In this document: in pieces, positions 34,362 to 46,872 of the stretch
Layout of the letters: every line of letters starts with the position of its first letter
Position numbering within the stretch: the stretch's first letter is position 1
Origin: Fallopia convolvulus
Lineage: Eukaryota; Streptophyta; Magnoliopsida; Caryophyllales; Polygonaceae
Assembly (NCBI GenBank): GCA_964016875.1
Contig: OZ024722.1
Span: 16,002,576 to 16,066,575 of the forward strand
Reading direction: 5' to 3'
Length of the DNA: 64,000 bases
Program-made: the position numbers and the translations under genes
Notes under the pieces: model-generated
Seen by the model: only the letters and a program-made list of their open reading frames with translations
What the model was told of the DNA's origin: nothing
The model's database searches: none

Positions 34362-34817
34362 TTAACCACTAAAAAGGCAGGAAATTAACAAGAAAACCCT
34401 CAGACCGCCAACAAATCCAAAGGGACGCCACAGTTTGTTCCCGTTGTTGGGCACATATGAATAGGGCGGTGAATTATAATAATTAAAATTCGGATTGTTA
34501 TTCGGGTTCTGCTGCTGCGGCTGGCAACACGCCGGGACTGTCCCCGGCGGGCAACTAGTCCCGGGCGACGGGTACCCTGGTAACCCCATCCCGCCACCTG
34601 GGGGTGCGTACCATCCCGGCGGAGCTTGGGGGCCCACCGGGGGCGGCAGCGGCTGAGTTGGCCCGTGGCAAGAGAACGGACAAATGGTGCAGTTTGTACA
34701 CGTGGTGCCTCCCTGATCACCCCCTGTCCGAGCTTGTTTCTCGGGAGTCCCGGCTGAAGCTGCGGCTAGTAGTATCGTCGCCACCGTGAAAGCCAGCGGT
34801 AAGCTTGATGAGAGCAT
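34362..34817 (-). CDS. Small secreted Cys/Pro/Gly-rich protein
   Basis: Single-exon ORF of 151 aa. The first 22 residues (LPLAFTVATILLAAASAG core) form a clear signal peptide. Then come a Cys cluster CTNCTICPFSC, a Pro/Gly-rich stretch with PPPVGPQAPPGWYAPPGG, a CPPGTVPACC pair, an Asn/Tyr-rich segment, and a hydrophobic C-terminus (GGLRVFLLISCLFSG) that could be a GPI-anchor signal. This resembles plant cell-wall proline-rich proteins. The high GC against AT-rich flanks supports real coding. Function is not known. It is convergent with the formiminotransferase gene. Confidence 0.8.
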   Translation of the reverse strand: MLSSSLPLAFTVATILLAAASAGTPEKQARTGGDQGGTTCTNCTICPFSCHGPTQPLPPPVGPQAPPGWYAPPGGGMGLPGYPSPGTSCPPGTVPACCQPQQQNPNNNPNFNYYNSPPYSYVPNNGNKLWRPFGFVGGLRVFLLISCLFSG

Positions 34818-35559
34818 ATTTGGAAAATGAAGAGATAAATTTCAAGTGTAGAAAGTGGGAGGGGATCGGATATGCTATATTTTGTTAGGAGATTGGGATA
34901 TGATCAAATGCGTATATTATGGCATTGGAAAGTGCAAGGATGATAAGGTTTTGTTTCCTGGTTTGTGGGTGTGTTGCCACATTAGCGGACGAGGTGGCGG
35001 GATTTTGGAGGCATTGGGGTTATGACTTAAGAGGATCGGAAGAGACAAAATCATGGCATCATGCCACCGATGTATGGGCGCGATCACATTATTAACAATT
35101 ATTAATCTCAAGCTAGGTTAATTGGTTTAAGAAGACAAGTGTTCAAGAATCAAGATACAATTGACTCTAGCCCAGTAAGTGAACTACTAAAATAAGTTTT
35201 ACACACGTCTTTTGTGAGGACAAATAAATAGGTTTAAATAAAAAAGACTATACTATTCAAGAATAAGCTATGAATTAGTAATAGGAAACATGGAGAATAA
35301 AACATTCAAATTGATTAATCAAATACTATGGAAAAAAATTTAATTAAAAAACGTGATGGACCTGATGATGGTGAATATATAGATATCTATGGAAAAATAA
35401 TATAAGTACCGTAAATAGTCGGGTTGATCAAGAACGTGACCTTTTTTCTTTCTCTTTTGGACCAGTGGGCCTCTTTAACAAGCCCATGTTAATTAAACTA
35501 ATAAACAGCCCAGGTCAATTGATACGAAAACTGGTTGTGAGAATCAGAACGGAACAAAT

Positions 35560-35632
35560 GACGAACTCGATATTATTTTTAATTTCAGTGGGGGCTACAG
35601 CCCCCTCTGGGCATGCTGTAGCTCCGCCACTG
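35560..35632 (-). mobile_element. hAT end fragment
   Basis: The minus strand begins CAGTGGCGGAGCTACAGC at 35632, a Tip100-like terminus. No left end or target duplication was found. Confidence 0.45.
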
Positions 35633-36798
35633 TCTACACGCATCTCACAAGTGTCCGTGCGAATGATGCGACAAACTCTCCAAAATAGACGACACCAAGT
35701 CACTAAGAAGAGGAAGAACGTGGGCTTATTATGCATTGGATGTTGCTTTTTTCAGTTTAGTAATGCACTTTTACCGATTTCGTAATGTACTTTTTTCACG
35801 ATAGTTATGCACTTTCGTAATTTTTGAGAAATTACGAAAATGCTACCATGTCCCTAGAAGGAATAAAACACCAGCCCTTAGATCTTGTTCTAAACACTCC
35901 TTACTTTATAGGATAAAGAGTTTTTTTTTATTTGAACCAAACTCTATATTTATAAGTTATAATTACATATCCTAATTTTGTTTTATAGGATCAAGAGTTA
36001 TTTTATAACTACATATCCTATTTTGTTGATAGGTGGCCATAAAATGTACTAGTATAAGTTATTCTTAAAAAAAGATTTATGTATTCTCTATATTTATGTT
36101 ATTTCCTTGTATGTCATTTTTATTTTAGGCGTGTGCTCCATTCTTGTCGAATGGGATAACCTTTAATCTAGATTAGGCCCCAGCTCATTAGGGTTTGATA
36201 CTAGGGTTGACGACTTCTATGTCTTTTAATAGACTTCTTTGTATTCGTTTTCAATTACGCATGAATTGAATTCCAAGTTCTAAAGCCGAGTTTCTCCTTG
36301 TCCTTGGTTTGTTCGTCACCTTCTCCCAATCAACCTATCTTCCTCTTGTTCGATCCTCCATTCAACCTATCTTCCTCTTGTTCGATCCTCTCTTGGGTCG
36401 AGCACCTCTCTTCTCTAGCCTCGCTCCGCCCTCGTTCATACGAGCATTAGAGGTCCGTGAGACCATCACGTTGGTCTCGTATTTATCCGGTTACTACCAT
36501 TCAGAGCATATTCGAACACCTCGAACCTAGATCGGCCCATAGTACCATTCAGAGAAGATGCGGACATCTCGAGCCTAGATGGCCCCTAGTGACCCGGAAT
36601 CGAGTGGGATCGCATCAGATATACTCTAATACACCTCTTTTGTCTTTTGCTTGTATTCAAAACCATGATATCTAATCTAAATCTAATATCTCTGTATTTG
36701 TTTTTTTGTCGAAACTAATTTCTCTTTATTTTGATGTCTCATTCTTTATCTTGAGTGTGGCGTTCACCTTGTATGATATCTTCGTCTTATTAAATAAG

Positions 36799-37530
36799 TA
36801 CAAAAGTTTCTAAGAAAGTACAAAAGTTAAGATTTCGAATCTCACACGGGCATTGAAAACCATTAAATACCTCCTATCAAACCATAATTGTTTTTATTAG
36901 AGCAATCAGCAATAAGAACACTATATACTAGTTATATTTGTCATGCCATGCACAACTAAAATAAAATAAAGTAAATATACAAAAATAAATAAAAAGCCAA
37001 AAATAATGTAAATTCTTAAAAAAAATTAATCAAATTGAATTCTTTAAAAATCTTTTCAATAAAAAGTTAAAAAGATAATTAATAAGAAAAGTTTAAAAAA
37101 TATATAATTTTTTAAAGATAAAAATTCTTCTATATTTACATAAAATCCAAAAAGAAAATTAAGAAAAATATGATATAATTTTTTATAAAAATTTAATTTA
37201 GACAAGTAATTATATAGGTATTTAAAATTTTTATTTTTTTTATCAAAATGACAAAATCTTATTTAAGATAATTTGTTTAGAAATAGATAAAAAGATAAAG
37301 CTAAAATAATTTTCGTTATTTTTAATTAAAATTCGAATTAACTTTTCCAAATAAATAAATAGAAAGGAATTTAATTGAAAAAAATATAAATACAAAATAC
37401 AAAAGTTCCTAAAAAAACTAAAAAAGTACAAAAGTTAAGATATGGAATCTCACACGGCCATTGAAAACCATTAAATACCTCCTATCATACCATAATTTTT
37501 TTTTATTAGAGCAATAAAAACACTATATAT
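36799..37530 (+). repeat. Direct repeat pair of about 130 bp
   Basis: 36799-36930 and 37401-37530 share CACACGG, CATTGAAAACCATTAAATAC and TATTAGAGCAAT with high similarity; about 470 bp of AT-rich DNA lies between. The repeats do not have TG...CA ends, so a TRIM or small LTR element is not clearly supported. Confidence 0.6.
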
Positions 37531-37879
37531 TTCTACCAAAATAAAATAAAAACACTATATATTGAATAACTTAAGAATAGAAAGTTTCACCATTTCACAC
37601 ATCTACCTACACATGTGCGGATGTGCCCCATGTGCAGTGCCCATGTGAAGCTCATTTCCCGCCAGACCGGCCTTTTTCCCGCATCACCTAACCAGCAACT
37701 TACTCTCACAGCCCGTCATGTAAATAAAAACTCACCACCAATCAAACACCGACACCTGTCCCACGGTGATCAACCCAGACAGACCCCAAACACACTACGA
37801 AGGCCAACTCAACACCAATCAACTGAATAACTGGTGGGCGTTGAAAACCCCACGAAAAAGATCTCCTCAACTCTCATTA

Positions 37880-39010
37880 CGCCACTTGAAAATCCTTGCG
37901 AATTTGTCTCTTTAGGGCTTGTCTTCGAGCAGAATTGGTGGAAAAGGAGGGATTGCCGATGAAGTCACGCCATTGATTTTTGTTCCTTCTTCTCGTTGCG
38001 CTGTTCCTCTGTCCTTCGCAATTTTTGAGAGCTATTGTGTTATGTACTTTGCCCGACGCAAGGGACTAGGATACTTACCGATTGATGTTGAATTATTGCT
38101 AACGTTGATTGGTGTATTCTCCAAGCATCAGGTCCTTGTCTTCTCCCCAAACTCTTCAAAATAATAACAAGAGAGGACAAGTGAAATCAAAGGAAACTTC
38201 GCTTCTTCGAGCTCTACTTTGCTGGAGTGGAGAATTGACCAAGTGGAGGATTCTAGGTCATTTTTCAAAGAGGTAATTTGTATGATGAAGTAATGCCGAA
38301 TTTTAGTGGATTGGAATTTGATTGAACTCAGATTTGGGATCTTAATATGTGAAATATGAGTATGTGTCGTAATCTGATTATCTGCAGCGGGTGAAATGTC
38401 GCTGAACTACTTTAGCTGTTTTATGATAAAAGTTAGATTCGACGTTTCCCTGGAACTTCATTTATGCTGATCAGGATATCAATTTATGTTACCTAGCTTT
38501 TCAAGGACTTTCTTGATTTGGGAGCTCCTAGCTATAGTTTGAAACTATGTGAATATATTGTTTAGTTTCACTTCTAGAGGCTAAGCGACAAGTTTCTTCC
38601 GTTATACTTCTCGTTCTTGGTTTATGGTTGTTCTTTATAGGCTACAACCTACAACCCTGCAACAAAACATTATTTAGTAAACTAATATTTTGCTATTCAA
38701 TTTTCTTAATTTGGGTGACAAAAGATTCGACCTTAGAATTGCCCGGAGGATTGAAAATGCATCCATTATAGCTTGTATTTATGTGCTTTGATGTTCTCCT
38801 TGCTTATAATTGGAGCTTTTAACTGCAGTTTTATTAGTTAGACTATACACTTAACTGATTCAGATTCTTTGTTCGTTACATTTGCTTTCATCTCTGACTA
38901 GATAATATCCAGCTTTACAATTTGGTGTCTGAATGCTTCTTTGGCATTGCTTAAAATTGTAGTTTCTTCCATCAAGTTAGCTTTAATCATATTCTTCTTC
39001 TTCATACCAG
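37880..39010 (+). other. Predicted 5' leader exon and leader intron of the ABC1-kinase gene
   Basis: A leader exon probably ends at 38272 (AAAGAG|GTAATTTG). The acceptor TTCATACCAG ends at 39010, 22 nt before the start codon. The 81-codon ORF at 37919 lies in this leader and shows no family resemblance; it is probably untranslated or an upstream ORF. The upstream region 37600-37880 is less AT-rich and promoter-like. Confidence 0.5.
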
Positions 39011-39032
39011 CTGTGGAGTAGCACTTTGAAAA

Positions 39033-42000
39033 ATGGCAATTCTAGCTTCACAGGGAGTTATGGAAATATCAAATCAAAGAACATTAAACAATATGAGCTT
39101 TTCAATCTCAATTTCCGGAGAGAAACTCTCATCTCATACACATATCAGAGACTTTCCAGCAGTGCACAGAAATAGGACACTTAAAGTGGTAATGCGACAA
39201 ACTGATGCGCCAAAAAACGCGCGTGTCAATGGGCGAGCTGTTAAAATGGTGCCTATAAGTGAGGTGATGAATGGAAGGAGTCCACCAGTGAAAAAAGTTG
39301 AGAATGTAAATGGGTCAAAGCAAATGATTAATGGAGCAAGCATTGTGAAGAGGGAAAGTCCCACTGCTTTGGTTACAAAACAAAAAGCCAGTGAAGGACT
39401 TCCACCACTGGAGGAGTTAAAGATTCTTCCAAGCGATGAAGGTTTTAGCTGGGCAAATGATAATTACAATTCTTGGCAGAGGTCTGTAGATGTTTGGTCA
39501 TTTGTTCTGTCTCTACGGATCCGTGTTCTTTTAGACAATGCAAAGTGGGCTTATGTTGGTGGTCTCACTGAAGAGAAACAGGTAGGTTTTATAGCCATAT
39601 CTGTTATGGTTCTTATTCTTTCTGGTGTAAACTAAGTATAGCAAGCATGTATATTGCTATTGAAACATTTATTTACGGATGGACTTACTCCTTTTTTTAT
39701 CCTCATAAGTCCATCTAGTTTTCTTTATATCTTAGCTTTCATTTCTAATATATTGAATATTCTTTGTACTTGTATTTGTGCAGAAAAATAGAAGGAAAAA
39801 GACTGCCTCATGGCTAAGGGAGCGTGTGCTGCAGCTTGGTCCAACCTTTATTAAATTGGGGCAGTTGTCTTCAACAAGATCTGACCTATTTCCTCGGGAG
39901 TTTGTCGATGAGCTTGCCAAGTTGCAGGTATTCTTATGATAGTTCATTATGTTTACGTCTACGTAAATGATCAATATAGTGCATGTTATTTTAATGACCA
40001 CATTTACTTGGACTTCTAATTCCATAATATCATATTTATTACAGGATAGGGTCCCTGCTTTTGCACCTGAGAAGGCAAAAACATTCATTTCTAAAGAACT
40101 TGGAGCACCCGTTGATATTCTTTTTAAAGAGTTTGAAGATAGGCCAATTGCAGCAGCTAGTCTTGGTCAGGTGTTGGGTTCGTTTTCAAATATCAGAGTT
40201 TCTTTCATTTACTGATGGATTAGAAATGGACAAAATCAACAATGTTTTCATGCTCTAAGGCAAAAAATACAACTATATCTAGCAGAAACTGTTTCATTAT
40301 ACAATGGTAGTCGCTTTTTTTTTTAACACTCTGAGATCCATTTGTACATAGAAACCCTCTTTATGGGTTCTTCTTTCTCCATGGTGCTGGGAGTTAGAGT
40401 CTCGAGATTACAACTGTTCATTTATAACCTGAGTTGCAAATGATAAAATAAATGATATCTTAAAACTAGTTGTTGAATTCAGTTCTAACAAACTTTTTTG
40501 TTTTTAGGTGCATCGTGCTATCCTACATAATGGAGAGAAAGTTGTCGTGAAAGTGCAGAGGCCCGGGTTGAAGAAATTGTTTGACATTGATTTGAGTAAG
40601 TTATGCGATCACATACTTCTTATTTTAGTGATAGAAATGTGGCCACCTTATCTTTGCTTGCTTGACATATTATTTATGTTGTTTGGTTTAGGTTTATGTC
40701 ATTTCTTGCTGTAAAAGTTGGTTCAATGTTTTCGACTAGTGTGCGTTTGCTCTTTGCTGTTAGAAATAATTCACTTTGTTTGCTAATATATCTTCATTTT
40801 CAGGAAATTTGAAGTTGATTGCCGAATATTTTCAAAAAAGTGAAACCCTTGGTGGTCCTACCAGGGACTGGGTTGGTATTTATGAAGAGTGTGCAACGTA
40901 AGTAGTACCCTTCTATTTTTATGGTGCTCAAGAATTCCTTGAAGTAGACATTTTGTAAGAGGACATCCACATTCTTCAGTGTTTTTCAAGTTTGTTGTGC
41001 ATGGACAAGGTTTCAAATGCTGCAGTAACTGCTGCCAAGATGATAAATTCTCATGAAATAAAGCTTTGAGAACCCACTCCCAAAATTATGACATCTCGAG
41101 AATCCGAACGGTTTTTTCTTCTTCTTTTTTACTTCTTGGCAAAATTGTTTCAATAAGTTCTTCATAATCAAGGAAATTTTGAACTCAATTCCTTTTATGC
41201 CTTATACAAAGTCAACTTATTAGAAAGCTCATCTCAAGTATCATCACATGCGATGTTGTAACACTTGAGTATTGTGTTTGAGGTCATCACACTTTTTGGC
41301 CCATTTTAACCTCTCTAACCCTCTTGTTGAGGAACTATGGTCTCTGTGAACAATGTACACAGCCATGCTTTGGACAAACTGTCCTTATTGTTGAATTTAT
41401 TTTGCAGAATTTTATACCAGGAAATAGATTACATTAATGAAGGGAAAAATGCTGATCGTTTTCGGCGGGATTTTCGCAACATGAAGTGGGTTCGAGTACC
41501 TGTATGTTCTTTTCCCTCACATACAATATCTTACTCACCAAGTATATGTTGTTTAACTTTATCTCTTTTCAATGTGTTTCTGGATTAACTTCTTACCTTT
41601 ATATATCGTCTACTGTAGTTAGTGTATTGGGATTACACTGCCTCAAAGGTTTTGACTCTCGAGTATGTTCCTGGTATGAACCTAAATTAGCAGTTACCTG
41701 TTCTTATTTCCATTGCTTACTTTCTGCTACATGTGTCAATGATTTAGGCCTGCCGCTTCAAGACTGTATTGTGTTCAAGAATAACTAGTCTTTGATAATT
41801 GTCATTACAGGAGTCAAAATTAATCGGTTGGATATGCTGGACTCAAGGGGATACAATCGTTCTCAGATCGCATCACGCTCTATTGAAGCTTACTTAATCC
41901 AGGTACCATTCTTTTCAAAATCGTGAATGAACATCACTGCTATAATTTCAACACCCCACTCCCATCTTCTGTGACAAAAGGACTTGCTTACACTTTGCGT

Positions 42001-45000
42001 GCAAGTTTAAGAAACTAATCATTGATTCAAATTCTGATCTTCATGTGCAGTATTGATTCTGTTTTGTGCCTTTGCAGATACTAAAAACTGGATTTTTTCA
42101 TGCTGATCCACATCCTGGCAATCTTGCTATTGATTTGGACGAATCAATCATTTACTATGATTTCGGTATGATGGGGGAAATCAAGACTTTCACACGGGAG
42201 AGATTGCTGGACTTATTCTATGCAGTTTACGAGAAGGATGCAAAAAAGGTATTTGTTTTAATCTAGCATCCACTTTTAGTAAGCTTCTGAAGCTCTATCT
42301 GCAAGTAGATCAAAAGTTGTGAGGTACAAAAATGAAAGGAAAAGGAAAATTCAGCTATGAAGTGAACAAGATAGACTCATACTTGGATGAAGACACGGTT
42401 AGTCAGAAATGGAAATAATTGAGGAATATGATATAACCAGGATCAGGATGAGACTTGGATAAAGGTTTTGCAACCTACCAGCTGCATATACATGCCAAAA
42501 TTGTTGCAATTGAAAAACATGTTAACAGATTGAACCCATATGATACATAAATATTAGATTCAAGGAATAAACTAGACTTGGGATCATAACAACATCAACA
42601 TTGTCGCCCATTAAAGTCCCGCTCCATCAGGAACTGGGGGTCAAGATGGGGGTACCTATAGCCTGAAGATATCAGGAGGATGCGCCCGAAAGACCCAAGG
42701 AAAGCTGAAATTCAGCTATGTGACAATAATAACGGAATTTAGTTAAAATGCTCCAAAATTGATATAGGAGTTATATCCATCTCAAAGGCACTGCATAAAG
42801 GTCAATCATAACAATTTACTTTAAATAAATCAAGCACTTTTTTTTTTTACAAAACTACACATCAGATGAAATATTGCACAAACCTATTCCTTTGTTAGCA
42901 AAAGACCACCCTTTAAGAACCGTTAGTAAGCTGTGAGCCTATAAAAATGTTGAAATCACAGAAGGTATTTTGCTCTTTTCAACTTTCTAAACAGGGACCA
43001 ACTACGTATTATGAGGTATTAGTGGTCATTTACTAATGGTGGTTTGTTTAATAGATGTTTTTTTCCATATATGATGGGTGATTTTAGGTAGTTTAATTTT
43101 AATTTTAGTTGATAATTGATTAAACTAGATACGTATGTATGCAATAGCTCATGCTGAGATGCTCCTAAATGCAGGTTATGCAGAGCCTTATTGATCTTGG
43201 AGCACTTCAGCCCACAGGAGATTTGTCAGCGGTACGGAAGAAAAGGATTGTTTTTCAGATTCTGTGCTTCATTTTAAATGGTAGCAAGACCTGTTTTTTT
43301 CAGACATGTTCACACCCTGTTCCCTTTTTCAGGTGAGGAGGTCTGTACAGTTTTTCTTAAACAATATGCTCAGTCAGTCACCTGATCAGCAGCAGACATT
43401 GGCTGCAATTGGTGAGGTATGTATAAAGTGCTATTGAGTTGACTATTGATTATTAGTTATGGATGAAACATTTGCCATCTTTTTGGTTTAGTTTGCAAAA
43501 TATGTTGGGTGCACACCAAAAGTAGAAGAGGAACCCAAAAAATTGGATTGGGTTATTCACTACTTGGATGCATTTCTTTGGTCAGATAATGAAACCTGGG
43601 TTTATAACAATTCATTCAGATAATCAATATCACAAGGAGTTAATATAGGTCAAACTATCTGAGTCATGTTCTTGCTTATTTTCTGTGGTTTGTGATTCCT
43701 GAGTCCAAGTGAAAAATGGACCAGCTTTGCACTGGTTGAGTATTTTTGAGTTTGGGCTCAAGTCAGATTTTTGACTATTGATCAAGTCAGATTAGGTTGT
43801 GGCCTGTGAGGTCATTCATGCTTCTTTTTCTTTCTTTTTTACATTGTGGCCAGATCATGTAATGTTTTCTTTGGATCTTTCTGATGAAAATCATGCCGTG
43901 GTTTCTATCACACAAGTTTATAAATGCCTGCATTGTTTACTTCAAGTGTATATATGGAACTTCCATTGTTATTCCTATCAATTCTATGTGATCTTAATGC
44001 TTATAATCTTGCTTCCTACTCTTTTCTAATATATCCTTTACATGCTGTTTGTGTCCTCAAGGATCTATTTGCAATAGCACAAGATCAGCCATTCCGGTTC
44101 CCATCAACCTTCACATTCGTTTTAAGAGCATTCTCGACTCTAGAAGGTTGTCTCTCTTGTTGTCTACCCTTGCATAAGTTCCTGGATTGTATGCATTTCC
44201 ATTTTAGGGTCATTTTTGTTTCTAGTCTTAAGGGAAAAACAATTATCACCACATGTTTCTCGTTACTTTAATCATTGTGATGTTAATCCTTACTAGTGAA
44301 ATATGACTGAGACATCTTATTTGCAGGAGTTGGCTATACACTAGACCCAGATTTTTCTTTTGTGAAAGTTGCAGCTCCATATGCACAAGTATGATTCCTC
44401 ATCTCTTACTTTGGAAAGTCTAAACTTAAGACTTGCTCAGGGAAGTATGCCAGTGACTTTCTTATTTGGTTTAATCTCTCACATATGAATTATGGTCATA
44501 ACAAACTACAAAAACTACTACTTTTGATTATAAAAAAAAAAAAAAATTACTGCAATATCTAGTTTTTAAGTGGACAGCTTGACATATTTTGAACAAGTAC
44601 GGAGACTCAAAAAACATCCGTTTCACTTTTCATGATTGAAGCTATAATAAGCATTCTTATTGCTTGCAGGAGCTTCTTGATTTGAAGACAAAGCGACCCT
44701 CAGGAACACAACTCGTTCAAGAGATAAGGAAACAAGCTGATGATGTACTGTAACCTGTCCTAAATTTGTTTCATTCCTTATATATTTTTTTAAAGTTCCT
44801 TTGAAGATTTCAGTTTTTTTTTTTTAATCTTAACACTCTTAACTGTCTGATTGAAATGATTATTTCAACAGGCAAGATCCTACACCATGTCCATGCCATA
44901 CAGAGTCCAGAGGATAGAAGAATTCGTCAAGCAGCTGGAGGCAGGAGACGTTAAACTACGAGTACGAGTACTTGAGGTCAGTGGCCTAAACCAAGAAAAT

Positions 45001-45458
45001 AAGTGACTTTTTGAGCAAATATGTGAAAAAAGTAAAAATGAATTTAAATTATGGCCTTTATTTTCTTAACCTTCCAATAATGATCTGAACTGAAAAATTG
45101 AGTTTTCACCCTGCAATTGTAACATCAAAACCAAAATTTGAGTTTGCAGTCAGAAAGAGCTGCTCGAAAGGCGACAATCTTGCAAATGGCGACAATGTAC
45201 ACTGTCCTGGGCGGCACTCTATTAAACCTTGGGGTCACATTCAGCAACCAAAGCAGTCAAATCTTCGCTAATGGTTCCTTTGTTGGTGCAGGTAAAAAAA
45301 AATGATGTACCAACTTAGAAATATGAACTGTGATTTTACCTTTAAAGTAGTAGTGATGGTAAAGGACGTGCCTTTTGTTTGCAGGTGTCTTCTTGGCACT
45401 ATTGCTGAGGTCTATGCAAAGAGTGAAGAAGCTGGACAAGTTTGAAAAAATGATATAG
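39033..45458 (+). CDS. ABC1K3: Plastid ABC1/UbiB-family atypical kinase, probably ABC1K3
   Basis: Seventeen coding exons: 39033-39581, 39784-39927, 40045-40170, 40508-40595, 40804-40897, 41408-41501, 41619-41673, 41811-41902, 42078-42248, 43175-43231, 43333-43416, 44062-44146, 44327-44388, 44670-44744, 44872-44976, 45150-45291, 45385-45458; total 2097 bp, 698 aa. The Ser/Arg-containing N-terminus fits a plastid transit peptide. UbiB-family marks are the KxGQ motif (FIKLGQLSSTRSD), the Ala-rich loop PIAAASLGQVHRA, VVVKVQRP with the nucleotide-binding Lys, FHADPHPGN with the catalytic Asp, and the DFG metal site. A hydrophobic stretch follows near the C-terminus. ABC1K3 acts at plastoglobules in prenyl-lipid and chlorophyll turnover; the closeness to that paralogue over ABC1K1 rests on remembered similarity. 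The longest intron is 42249-43174. Confidence 0.93.
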
Positions 45459-46830
45459 GATCATCATATAGCTTTAGTTAAGCATCAATATGCTGTATAG
45501 TGTGTTATTTACTGTATTTTTTTTTATCTGTTTTTAGAAGGGGAAAAAAATAAAATTCAATAAGTACAGTGTATAGATTATGCAAGGGAAAAATCTTTAC
45601 CAGGTGTGGGAAAGGAGGGAAGAAAAGGTGATGCCTCATTGTATTATTGAAATTTAGGGAAAATATTCTGAACTCTTGATTGATTTATTACCACAATACA
45701 AATGCAAATCATTTATTATCACAAAACAAATGCAAATCATCTTAATTTTGTCTAAATTGATGAATTTCCTAGTTAGAGAACTTATAATTAGACCTGAATA
45801 AATACAGACCAGCTCGCCCGGCCTGGTCAACCCGCCAACAAATTAGGGCGGGTATGGAAAGAAAAATATGCAAAATTACAAAACCCGACCCAAAGCTGTG
45901 TTAAACATGACCCAAACCGGCTCGAACGTGCTTTTGTACAAGTCTGCTTATAATTTCTTAGTCTTGCTCTTTAGAAGATCCTCCAAACTTCAATGCCAAG
46001 TGTAAATAGACCAAGTCATTACAAGTATAGTATAATTGTCATGAATTAACCATCTTAAAATGCACATTTGTTTGCTGAGATAGTACATAATTATTTTGAA
46101 TACATACATGATACATGTACGGGTGACAGATGACAATGCATCTGATTGGCAAAGTGGATCAAAGGACACAAATTAAAATCAAAACTAAAAATCATAGCTC
46201 CCTTTCATGCACGTAGGCCACGGAACAAAAAGATCAAAATGTATCTAGCTTTTAACAACGAATTACTAATAACTAATAATAAGTCATAGGCAATGAGAGT
46301 GTCGCCTCTCCTTTCTACAAAAAAAAAAAAAGTCATAGTCGATTACAAGTATAAAAAAACAGGAGCAAGTTTTGGAGAGGATGTGAAAATAAACTAAAAA
46401 TCTTGTGGTTGTAGTAACAAATAAAATCAAACCATTAGTAATAGATAATGAATCATACACGTGCTAAGAAATTTCATGTGAAAATATATAATTGTACAGT
46501 CAACTCGTTCATAATTTATTGTTGTATGCTAATACATTGTAAAAAAAAGAAATGCATTGTATCTTGATAATGAAGATATTATTTCCATAACTTTATTAAT
46601 TTACATGTATAGTTTCTGAGCCCAAAAAGAAATGCATTGTATCCCGAGTCCGTGACCGTAAGAGAAGAAGAAGAAATGCACTGTATTTGTCATGTAGTAT
46701 TGCGCAGAACGGTGTCGTTTTGGGGAAGATATTGTTTGGCATTTGTTAGGCGTGTAGTACTATTTATTCCCAGTGTTTTTTTTTTCTTGAATCAAATTAT
46801 CCATCCATAGGACCAAAAGAGACAGAGAAG
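45459..46830. other. Intergenic between ABC1K3 and IGPS
   Basis: Contains the ABC1K3 3' UTR and the IGPS promoter. A Pro/Gly-codon-like G/C block at about 45790-45930 (GCGGGTATGG, AACCCGACCC) resembles a hAT-type MITE remnant. Otherwise AT-rich and featureless. Confidence 0.4.
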
Positions 46831-46872
46831 TTGAGAATATTTGTTTTTGAGTTCAGAGTCGGCAGAAGGAAG

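Larger units (their letters stand above)
34818..37600. other. Intergenic with repeat remnants
   Basis: No gene recognised. The left part includes the promoter of the secreted-protein gene. A hAT terminus (GCTCCGCCACTG) ends at 35632, preceded by GGGGGCTACAGCCCCC. A 28-bp unit starting CAACCTATCTTCCTC is tandemly repeated at 36331 and 36363. A 36420-36640 stretch with repeated ACCATTCAGAG-type motifs looks like retroelement debris. Confidence 0.45.

Noticed and set aside
37919..38164. 81-codon ORF ahead of ABC1K3
   Set aside because: No family resemblance, and it lies in the predicted leader exon; not annotated as a gene.
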